The translations under genes were made by a program, and so were the position numbers. A DNA stretch of 64,000 nucleotides. Origin: Silanimonas sp044377035 (lineage in GTDB: Bacteria; Pseudomonadota; Gammaproteobacteria; Xanthomonadales; Xanthomonadaceae). The notes beneath the pieces are model-generated. The model was given only the letters and a program-made list of their open reading frames with translations, ran no database searches and had not been told where the DNA came from. Below are positions 26,416 through 32,967 of the stretch, in pieces (the first letter of the stretch is position 1; each line of letters opens with the position of its first letter). Where the stretch lies: NCBI RefSeq assembly GCF_044377035.1, contig NZ_JBILJW010000009.1:62001-126000 (forward strand). The letters run 5' to 3'.

Positions 26416-28178
26416 CCACGAGGGGCCGTCGCGCGGCGGCGCTGCTGTTCGCCGCACTCGGCATCGGTGCGGCGCTGGCGGCGGCCCCGACCCCGGCGCA
26501 GCTGGACGCCCTGCAGGCACTGCGCCTGAGCAACCCGGGCGCCTTCCTCGCGCAGTTGCGGGAGGCCGAGGCCGGGCCACCGCCGACCGACCCGTTGCTC
26601 CGCGACCAGCTGGGTCTGTTGAGCGCCCAGGCGATGGCGCTCGAATCCCGCTTCCCCGAGGCGCTGCAGCGCGCCGACCGACTGGCCCGCGAAGCCGCCG
26701 ACGAGGAAACGCGCCTGCGCGCCGCGGCCCTCGCGGTCAACGTGCAGGCCGCCAGCCGCGATTTCCTCGACGGGCAGAAGCGGCTCGAAGCCCTGCTGGC
26801 CACCGTCGAGCCCCTGCCCGACAGTGCCGTGCGCCGGCACATCGACCTCATCGCCGCGGTGTTCTACAACCAGTTGTCGCGGTCCGAGATCGCCCTGCGG
26901 CACGCGGAACGGGTGCTCGCCGGCGACACCGCTCCCGTGGAGCGGTGCACCGCCACCGTGCAGGCGCTGGTGGCCCGGCTGTCGCGCGCCGCTCACCAGC
27001 TCGACGACGCGGAGTTCGACGCAGCGTCGGCGCTTTGCGTCGGTTCGAACACCGTGCTTCCGGCGCGCTACGTGGACGTCCTCCGGGCCCGCTGGTGGAC
27101 CGCGCGGGGCGAGGCGGGGCGCGCCGTGGCCCATCTGCAGGCGCAGATGCCGGCCCTGCAGGCCATCGGCTACGTCCCCTTGATCGCCGAAGCCCACGCG
27201 GAGTTCGCGGAGGCGCTGCAGGCCGTGGGGCGGCTCGACGAGGCACAGGCGCAGACCGACGCGGTGCTGGCCCTCAGCGCCGGCCTGCCCAGTGGCCTGC
27301 CCCTGCTCTCGGCACGACGCACCCGCTATCAGGTCGCACTGGCCCGGGGCGATGACCGGGTGGCCCTGGGCGAACTGCAGGCGGTACTCACGGCGGAGCG
27401 CGCCTACGAGGACGAGGTGCGGCACCTGCTCGTCGCCTACGAGGCCGGGCGCCAGGAGTCACTCGCTCGCCAGCAGGCCCTGGCGCTGGTCGAGCAACGC
27501 AACACGCAGCTGGTATTGGATGCGAAGCACAGCGAACGCACGGCCACGCTCTTCAGCCTGCTGGCGGTGCCACTGGGCCTCGCCTTCGTCGCCCTGCTGG
27601 GCTGGACCTGGCATTCGCGTCGACTGCGGCACCGACATCGCGAGCGCCTGCAGGTCGACCCGCTGACCACGCTGTGGACGCGGCAGTACTTCTCCCAGCA
27701 GGCGGCCGCGGCCTTGGCTGCCGCCGAACGGCGGGCCCAGCCGATGGCGCTGGTGCTCTTCGACCTTGACCACTTCTCGCAGGTGAACTCGCAGCACGGG
27801 CACCTGTCCGGCGACGCCCTGTTGGCCGCGGTGGGAGCGGCACTCGCCCGCCTGCAGGAGCCGGGCCGCCAGTTCGGCCGCCTCGGTGGCGAGGAGTTCG
27901 CCGTGCTGCTGCCAGGTGCGGGCCTCGATGAGGGCCTGGCGTTCGCCGAACGCTGCCGCAGCGCCATCGCTGCCGTCCGCGCCACCGCTTACGACGGCCG
28001 TGCCGCGCTGGCCATCACGGCGAGCTTCGGCGTGGTCTCGACCACCGCCGCCGGCTACCGCCTGCGCGACCTGTTGGCGAATGCCGATCACGCGCTTTAC
28101 CGCGCCAAGGGCGCGGGGCGGAACCGCGTGGCGGCCGCCGTGGTGGTGCCGGTGGATGGCACCGAGGCCCCGGCGTGA
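26412..28178 (+). CDS. TPR-type periplasmic sensor diguanylate cyclase
   Basis: A 588-residue protein: signal-like N-terminus to about residue 24, a helical TPR-like sensor of about 340 residues, a membrane helix near 377-400 (TLFSLLAVPLGLAFVALLGWTW), then a GGDEF domain. The signature GGEEF is at 492-496, and the substrate side FDLDHFSQVNSQHGH is intact, so it should be an active cyclase; no RxxD I-site is visible. The layout matches the two proteins at 30.8 and 33.0 kb, making it a third, more diverged member of the set. It overlaps the EF-hand gene as GTGA. Confidence 0.88.
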   Translation: MTTRGRRAAALLFAALGIGAALAAAPTPAQLDALQALRLSNPGAFLAQLREAEAGPPPTDPLLRDQLGLLSAQAMALESRFPEALQRADRLAREAADEETRLRAAALAVNVQAASRDFLDGQKRLEALLATVEPLPDSAVRRHIDLIAAVFYNQLSRSEIALRHAERVLAGDTAPVERCTATVQALVARLSRAAHQLDDAEFDAASALCVGSNTVLPARYVDVLRARWWTARGEAGRAVAHLQAQMPALQAIGYVPLIAEAHAEFAEALQAVGRLDEAQAQTDAVLALSAGLPSGLPLLSARRTRYQVALARGDDRVALGELQAVLTAERAYEDEVRHLLVAYEAGRQESLARQQALALVEQRNTQLVLDAKHSERTATLFSLLAVPLGLAFVALLGWTWHSRRLRHRHRERLQVDPLTTLWTRQYFSQQAAAALAAAERRAQPMALVLFDLDHFSQVNSQHGHLSGDALLAAVGAALARLQEPGRQFGRLGGEEFAVLLPGAGLDEGLAFAERCRSAIAAVRATAYDGRAALAITASFGVVSTTAAGYRLRDLLANADHALYRAKGAGRNRVAAAVVVPVDGTEAPA

Positions 28179-28522
28179 ACCGTTCCCTCCCTCTGGCCGT
28201 CGCCTTGGTGGCTACGTCGGGGCTGGCGTCGGCCACACCGACCACCTACGCCGCGGGCCCGCGCGAACTGATGCAGCGCTTCGATGGCGACGGCAGCGGT
28301 GGCGTCGACGAGGCGGAGTATGTCGCGTACCTGTCGGTTGGCTTCCACGCCCGCGACGCCGACGGCAATGGCGTGCTCGAGAGCGACGAGCTGCCGCCGG
28401 GCGCGAAGCCCATCGCGCGCGCCGAGAACGAGGCGCGGCTGCGCCGTCAGTTCGCCCGGCAGGACGTGGACCGCGACGGCGCGCTCGATGCGCGCGAGCT
28501 GCTCGCCCCGCCGCGCGGCTGA
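28175..28522 (+). CDS. Small secreted EF-hand protein
   Basis: A 115-residue protein starting from GTG that overlaps the stop of the diguanylate cyclase gene. Residues 1-20 are a signal peptide. Three complete 12-residue EF-hand loops follow, beginning D37-x-D39-x-S41 and ending E48, D61-x-D63-x-N65 ending E72, and D97-x-D99-x-D101 ending E108. It should bind calcium in the periplasm. Translational coupling to a periplasmic-sensor cyclase suggests the two are made together, though no functional link is proven. Confidence 0.85.
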   Translation: MNRSLPLAVALVATSGLASATPTTYAAGPRELMQRFDGDGSGGVDEAEYVAYLSVGFHARDADGNGVLESDELPPGAKPIARAENEARLRRQFARQDVDRDGALDARELLAPPRG

Positions 28523-28547
28523 GCCGATCCGACACGTCCGTGTGAGC

Positions 28548-28566
28548 GGCGCGCGATTGTCGCGCC
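28548..28566 (+). terminator. Weak hairpin after the EF-hand gene
   Basis: The arms GGCGCG and CGCGCC enclose a seven-base loop 26 bp after the EF-hand stop codon. A second small stem ACAC/GTGT lies just before it. There is no T-tract, so intrinsic termination is uncertain. The 147-bp gap between the EF-hand gene and pirin shows nothing else. Confidence 0.35.
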
Positions 28567-28669
28567 GGCATGACGATCCGTTGCGGTGCGGGGGCTGCGC
28601 TCGAGTGCGCGCGGACGGAGGATGCCCGCCATCGCCGGCCCGACCGGCTTCCGCATCGAGGAGAACCCC

Positions 28670-29374
28670 ATGATCACCACCCGCCCCGGCCACGAGCGCG
28701 GCCGCGCCTCGCACGGCTGGCTGCACAGCTTCCACAGCTTCTCGTTCGCCGATTACCTCGATCCGAAGCACATGCAGTTCGGGCCGCTGCGCGTCATCAA
28801 CGAAGACCGTATCGCCGCGGGTACCGGATTCGGCAAGCACGGGCATCGCGACATGGAGATCGTCAGCTACGTGCTCGACGGTGCACTGGCGCACGAGGAT
28901 TCGATGGGCAACCGCGCCAGCATCGTGCCGGGCGAAGTGCAGCGCATGAGCGCCGGCACCGGCGTGCTGCACTCGGAGTTCAACCACAACCCGAGCGGGG
29001 AGACGCACTTCCTGCAGATCTGGATCCTTCCGGACCAGGGCGGCATCGCCCCGGGCTACGAGCAGAAGATGTTCACCGCCGAGGAAAAGCGCGGCCGCCT
29101 TCGCCTCGTGCTCAGCCCCGACGGCGTGGAGGGCTCGGTGCGCATCCAGCAGCAGGCGCGGATGTATGCCGGGCTGTTCGACGGCGACGAGAGCGCCACG
29201 CTGCCGCTGGCTGCAGACCGTCTCGGCTACGTGCACCTCGCGCGCGGAGCGGCCAAGGTCAACGGCCACGTGCTGCGCGCCGGCGATGCGCTGAAGTTCG
29301 AGGGCGAACCCAACGTCGACATCGAAGCCGGCGACGGCGCCGAGGTGCTGGTGTTCGACCTGCCGCGGGGCTGA
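28670..29374 (+). CDS. Pirin family protein
   Basis: A 234-residue bicupin-fold protein. The N-terminal cupin carries the metal-binding residues in GTGFGKHGHRDMEIVSYVLDG and TGVLHSEFNHNP. Bacterial pirins include quercetin 2,3-dioxygenases and regulators of central metabolism, so the activity cannot be set. The ATG at 28670 follows GAGGAG at good spacing; an in-frame start at 28586 lacks a ribosome-binding site and would add unrelated sequence. The gene is monocistronic-looking or shares a transcript with the acetyltransferase gene 56 bp downstream. Confidence 0.92.
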   Translation: MITTRPGHERGRASHGWLHSFHSFSFADYLDPKHMQFGPLRVINEDRIAAGTGFGKHGHRDMEIVSYVLDGALAHEDSMGNRASIVPGEVQRMSAGTGVLHSEFNHNPSGETHFLQIWILPDQGGIAPGYEQKMFTAEEKRGRLRLVLSPDGVEGSVRIQQQARMYAGLFDGDESATLPLAADRLGYVHLARGAAKVNGHVLRAGDALKFEGEPNVDIEAGDGAEVLVFDLPRG

Positions 29375-29430
29375 GGGCGCGGCTTCCAGCGCCCTACCTT
29401 GCCCCGCCAGGCGGCGGGCACACTGGCCGC

Positions 29431-30000
29431 ATGCCGACGCCCGCGCCGCCCGCCTCGACCCTTGCCGCGCCGCCCGCCTCGACCCTTGCCGCGCCGCCCT
29501 TCCGCCTCCGCCCGTTCGCCGAGGGCGACCTCGCGCTGTACGCCGCGTTGTTCACCGACGTCGAGGTGATGCGGGCGGTGGGTGAGCCGTTTGCGCCGGA
29601 CCGCGCCGCGCGCGCAGCCGCGGCCTCCCTGCGCCACCAGGGCGATGCCGGGGGGCGGTTCCGGCATTGGATCATCGAACATCCCCAGGGTTCGGCCGGG
29701 CTGCTGGGCCTCGCGCTTCGGGGCGAGGCCTGGCGCGGTGGCGAGGCCGAGTTGGGCGTGCTGCTGTGGCCGGCGTGGCAGGCGCGCGGGGCGGCCACGG
29801 CCGCGATCACGGCCGTCCGGCCTTGGGCGTTCGATATCGCGGGCCTGGCGGTCCTCACCTGCCACCACGCCGAAGCGCATGCCGGCGCCGCGGCCCTGAT
29901 GCGCCGGGTCGGCTTCACCCCTTGCCTCCCTCGCGCGGACGCCCCGCTCCCGGTGGGATGGGAGAGCCGACCCCGCGCGACGGCTCCCGCGCTGGGCTAG
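29431..30000 (+). CDS. GNAT-like acetyltransferase
   Basis: A 189-residue protein of the RimJ/RimL-like GNAT type: FRLRPFAEGDLALYAALFTDVEVMRAVG at the N-terminus and GVLLWPAWQARGAATAAI in the acetyl-CoA binding region, where the usual Q/R-x-x-G-x-G/A loop reads QARGAA. The last part, MRRVGFTPCLP, is also typical. Residues 4-22 are built from a 24-bp tandem repeat (PPASTLAA). Substrate unknown. It ends 30 bp before the methyltransferase gene. Confidence 0.75.
   Translation: MPTPAPPASTLAAPPASTLAAPPFRLRPFAEGDLALYAALFTDVEVMRAVGEPFAPDRAARAAAASLRHQGDAGGRFRHWIIEHPQGSAGLLGLALRGEAWRGGEAELGVLLWPAWQARGAATAAITAVRPWAFDIAGLAVLTCHHAEAHAGAAALMRRVGFTPCLPRADAPLPVGWESRPRATAPALG
29441..29499 (+). repeat. 24-bp tandem repeat, about 2.5 copies
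   Basis: A period-24 tract inside the 5' end of the acetyltransferase gene; 59 bp match at that period. It encodes PPASTLAA twice and stays in frame, so copy-number change would only lengthen the disordered N-terminus. Confidence 0.8.
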
Positions 30001-30030
30001 GCTCATGGATTCGAAGACCGCACCGGCCCC

Positions 30031-30819
30031 ATGTCCTCCGACTTCCCGTCCGCTGCGCCCCGAGGCCACCTCGCCTGTGTCGGCCTCGGCATGATGCTCG
30101 GCGCCCACCTCACCCCGCGCTCGCGAGGTTGGCTGGAAGCCGCGGAGGTCGTTTTCGTGGCCGCCAGCGACGCGCTGGTCGAGCAGTGGGTGGCAACGAT
30201 CAACCCACGGATGGTCAGCCTGCAGGGCTTCTACGCCGAAGGGAAACCGCGCCAGCAGACCTATCGCGACATGGCCGAGGCCATGCTCGCCGAAGTGCGC
30301 GCCGGCAAGCGCGTCGTGGGCGCGTTCTACGGGCATCCCGGCGTGTTCGCACAGGTGCCGCACGCGGCGATCGCACAGGCCCGCGCGGAAGGCTTCGAGG
30401 CCGTGATGGACCCCGGCATCTCGGCCGAGGACTGCCTCTACGCCGATCTCGGGTTCGACCCCGGCAAGGTCGGCTGCGCGCACTTCGAAGCCAGCCAGCT
30501 GCTGTTCTACCGACGCATCATCGACACCAGCGCTTGGCTGGTGCTGTGGCAGATCGGGCTCGCGGGCGACCGCACCTACGCGGTGCGCGCGAGCACGGTC
30601 GAGCAGCGCCAGCGACTGGTGGACCGGCTGCTGCGGGATTACCCCGCCGACCACCCGGTGACGATCTACGAGGCGGCGACCCTGCCCATCGGCCGGCCGC
30701 GCATCGACACCCTGCCGCTCGCGCAACTCGCCCACGCCGCGCTGCACATGCACAGCACGCTCGTGCTGCCGCCGGCCCGGTCCCTGGAGCCCGAGCCCGC
30801 GCACCTCGGGGTGACCTGA
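30031..30819 (+). CDS. Borosin-type peptide backbone alpha-N-methyltransferase (split, SonM-like)
   Basis: A 262-residue SAM-dependent methyltransferase of the tetrapyrrole-methylase fold. GHLACVGLGMMLG is the SAM-side start, YGHPGVFAQVPH and PGISAEDCLYADLG follow, and FEASQLLFYRR, LVLWQIGLAGD and VTIYEAATLPI complete the borosin pattern I remember for Shewanella SonM. Catalytic residues known from fungal OphMA (Tyr66, Arg72, Tyr76, Tyr98) have counterparts at the same spacing: Tyr68, Arg74, Tyr78 and Tyr100. No precursor domain is fused, so a separate substrate is expected, and one lies at 32686-32964. A plain uroporphyrin or precorrin methyltransferase is unlikely, because those lack this Tyr/Arg set and no cobalamin or siroheme genes are near. 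Four bases after its stop starts a GGDEF gene. Confidence 0.9.
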   Translation: MSSDFPSAAPRGHLACVGLGMMLGAHLTPRSRGWLEAAEVVFVAASDALVEQWVATINPRMVSLQGFYAEGKPRQQTYRDMAEAMLAEVRAGKRVVGAFYGHPGVFAQVPHAAIAQARAEGFEAVMDPGISAEDCLYADLGFDPGKVGCAHFEASQLLFYRRIIDTSAWLVLWQIGLAGDRTYAVRASTVEQRQRLVDRLLRDYPADHPVTIYEAATLPIGRPRIDTLPLAQLAHAALHMHSTLVLPPARSLEPEPAHLGVT

Positions 30820-30822
30820 GCC

Positions 30823-32592
30823 ATGAGTCGCTGGGCGTTGGTCCTGCTGGGCGTGGCCCTCGCCATCGAGGGCCCGGTGGCCGTGGCCGCCGAACGCGCT
30901 GCGGATACCCTCGACAACGCACTCCAGGCGGAGATGGCGCGGCTCTACGCGCTGAGGACCGTCGACCCACTGGCGTTCGTCGCGCGCACCCGCGAACTTG
31001 AAGCGGGGCCGCCGCCGCCGCGCTTGGCGCAGCGCCAGTTCCTGCAATTCCTTGCCGCCAATCGCGAGGGCTTGGAAGGCCGATTCGTCGAGGCCATGGC
31101 TCGTGTCGAGCCTTTGGCGGCCACGGCCGAAGACCCAGCGCTGCGCCTGATGGCCGGGACCTACGTCATCAATATGCGTGCCGGCACCCGCGAGTTCGAA
31201 GCGGGACTGCGTGACCTGGACCGCTTGCTGAAGGCGCACCCCAAGGCCGAAGGCCCGCTTCGCGAGGCGGTTCACACACTTTGGGCGACGGCATCGATCT
31301 TCTACGCCGAGCTGGGAAAGCCGGAGTTGTCGGCGTGGCATGCCCAGCGCCTCGCCGACGCCGTGCCATCGCCCCGCAACGCGTGCACCGCGCAACACTT
31401 CATCATCCGGGCGCGCCAGGCCACGGCCGACCGCACGCTGTCCGGGAGTGATTTCGAGCGGGCGGATCAAGCCTGCCGCGCGGCCAACGAGAACGGCGTT
31501 TTCCTGGGGTTTTCGGCCCTCTCCCACGCCCGCTTCCTGCGCGACACGGAAGGCAACGACGCGGCGCTGGCACTGGTGATGGCCCAACGTGACGGGATCG
31601 AATCCACTCGCTATCCACGCCTCGTGGCCGAGGCCCACGCGCTGGCCGCGGAGCTGCTCCTCGCCGCCGGCCGCATGACGCAGGCCGAGAGCGAGGCACA
31701 GCGCGCCATCGAGACGTCGAAAGACACACCCACCAGCCTGCCGGTCGCCATGGCCGAGAAGGTGCTGTTCGACATCCATCGCCAGCGCGGCGATGCCAGC
31801 GGTGCGCTGCGGCATCTCCAGCGCCACATCGCCGCCAATCGCGCCTTGGCCGAGGAGGGCCTCACCAAGGAACGCGCCTTCCGAACCGTGCAGCACGAGA
31901 GCCTCCAGCGCGAACAGCAGCTCGCCCTCGCCACGGAACGGAACCAAATGCTCGACCTCGAGGCCCGGCTCGCCAAGGCCGAGTCGCGCAACGCCGCGGC
32001 CCTGTCGGCTTTGCTGCTGCTCACTGTCGCCGGCCTCGTGCTTTGGGGATGGCGCCTGTGGGCCGACGCCCAGCGGTTCCGCGCACTCGCGCAGACCGAT
32101 CCGCTGACCGGCCTCGCCACCCGGCAGCACTTCGCCGAGCTCGCCGCCGCGGCGCTGGAGCGCGGACGCGCGGACGGACGGCCGCTGGCGCTGGTGGCTT
32201 TCGACCTCGATCAGTTCAAGGGCGTCAACGACCGCCACGGCCATCGGGCCGGCGATGCCGTCCTGCGCACCATCAGCGAGGCGGTGCGCGCCGTGCCGGC
32301 ACCATTGCCGTGCATCTTCGGCCGCATCGGCGGCGAGGAGTTCGCCGTGCTGCTCGATGGCGCGACCGAAGCGCAGGCCGCCACCTACGCCGAAGCCTTG
32401 CGCCGCGCCATCGCCTCTGCCGAAGCGGTCGTTGAAGGAGGACGGGCCGTCACGGTCACCGCCAGTTTCGGCCTGAGTGGCACGCATGACGCGAGCCACG
32501 ACCTGCAGGCGCTGCTCGACCTCAGCGACCGCGCGCTCTATCGCGCCAAGAACGGGGGCCGCGACCGCGTCATGGCCTCCGACGCCGCCTGA
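30823..32592 (+). CDS. TPR-type periplasmic sensor diguanylate cyclase, copy 1
   Basis: A 589-residue protein: signal peptide (MSRWALVLLGVALAIEG to about residue 24), a helical TPR-like sensor to about residue 385, a membrane helix near 389-411, and a GGDEF domain. FDLDQFKGVNDRHGH and GGEEF at 503-507 are intact, so cyclase activity is expected; no RxxD inhibitory site is visible. It starts three bases after the methyltransferase stop (TGA-gcc-ATG). It is a close paralogue of the gene at 32968: the GGEEF motif falls at the same residue number, the C-terminal half of the sensor is nearly identical, and the sensor middle (about residues 145-255) differs most. Confidence 0.9.
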   Translation: MSRWALVLLGVALAIEGPVAVAAERAADTLDNALQAEMARLYALRTVDPLAFVARTRELEAGPPPPRLAQRQFLQFLAANREGLEGRFVEAMARVEPLAATAEDPALRLMAGTYVINMRAGTREFEAGLRDLDRLLKAHPKAEGPLREAVHTLWATASIFYAELGKPELSAWHAQRLADAVPSPRNACTAQHFIIRARQATADRTLSGSDFERADQACRAANENGVFLGFSALSHARFLRDTEGNDAALALVMAQRDGIESTRYPRLVAEAHALAAELLLAAGRMTQAESEAQRAIETSKDTPTSLPVAMAEKVLFDIHRQRGDASGALRHLQRHIAANRALAEEGLTKERAFRTVQHESLQREQQLALATERNQMLDLEARLAKAESRNAAALSALLLLTVAGLVLWGWRLWADAQRFRALAQTDPLTGLATRQHFAELAAAALERGRADGRPLALVAFDLDQFKGVNDRHGHRAGDAVLRTISEAVRAVPAPLPCIFGRIGGEEFAVLLDGATEAQAATYAEALRRAIASAEAVVEGGRAVTVTASFGLSGTHDASHDLQALLDLSDRALYRAKNGGRDRVMASDAA

Positions 32593-32641
32593 GCCAGCCT
32601 ACGTCGACCTCCGGGCCCGGGCACGATCGGCCGAAGAGCGC

Positions 32642-32647
32642 TAGCAT
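32642..32647 (+). promoter_or_regulatory. Candidate -10 box before the putative borosin precursor
   Basis: TAGCAT lies 39 bp before the precursor ATG in a 93-bp gap. A similar TAGGCT lies at 29998-30003, before the methyltransferase gene. Neither has a clear -35 element. Confidence 0.2.
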
Positions 32648-32685
32648 CGGGTCCTCGACCCCGAAACCGGACGCCAGCGCCTGCC

Positions 32686-32964
32686 ATGACCACGCCGTTG
32701 ATCGCTTTCCTCGACACGCTGGGCCGCCTGCCGCCGATGGCCGATTTCGAGGCCAATGTCGCTGCGCTCGACGTGGATGCACCCACGCGTGAAGCCCTGA
32801 TCGCTCGCGATAGCGAGGCACTGGCGCGCGCCTTCGGAACGGCGCCCGCGATGTGGTGCGCCGTGCATGCGCCTGAGGACGAGCCCAAGCCCATCGACGA
32901 CGTCCCCGGCGACGAGCCGGCGCGCGAGCCCGACCAGCGTCCGGGCCCCGACCCGTCCCACTGA
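32686..32964 (+). CDS. Candidate split-borosin precursor peptide
   Basis: A 92-residue protein unlike its neighbours. Residues 4-51 are short helices (LIAFLDTLGRLPPMADFEAN, then PTREALIARDSEALARAFG), the layout of the borosin-binding leader of SonA-type precursors: first helix, 'x-x-F-x-x-N', a second helix and a D-x-x-A-L-x-x-x-x-G helix. Residues 55-62 (AMWCAVHA) are a short hydrophobic stretch where SonA-type substrates carry the methylated residues. Residues 63-92 are a Pro/Asp/Glu-rich tail (APEDEPKPIDD). It is not a LigA dioxygenase subunit by context, since no catalytic partner is present. It lies 1.9 kb from the methyltransferase, with one GGDEF gene between and the second beginning three bases after its stop. 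Confidence 0.75.
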   Translation: MTTPLIAFLDTLGRLPPMADFEANVAALDVDAPTREALIARDSEALARAFGTAPAMWCAVHAPEDEPKPIDDVPGDEPAREPDQRPGPDPSH

Positions 32965-32967
32965 GCC

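Noticed and set aside
30031..30819. Siroheme or cobalamin methyltransferase
   Set aside because: The fold is shared, but the Tyr/Arg set and the GHPGVF and FEAS blocks fit borosin enzymes, and there is no cobalamin or siroheme gene nearby.
29227..32499. 1090-residue open frame on the minus strand
   Set aside because: It runs antisense to pirin, GNAT, methyltransferase and GGDEF genes. The translation is low-complexity and shadow-like, and the plus-strand genes have clear domains.
32686..32964. LigA-like dioxygenase small subunit
   Set aside because: The helical pattern has some resemblance, but no catalytic LigB-type partner exists nearby and the Pro/Asp tail is unlike that family.
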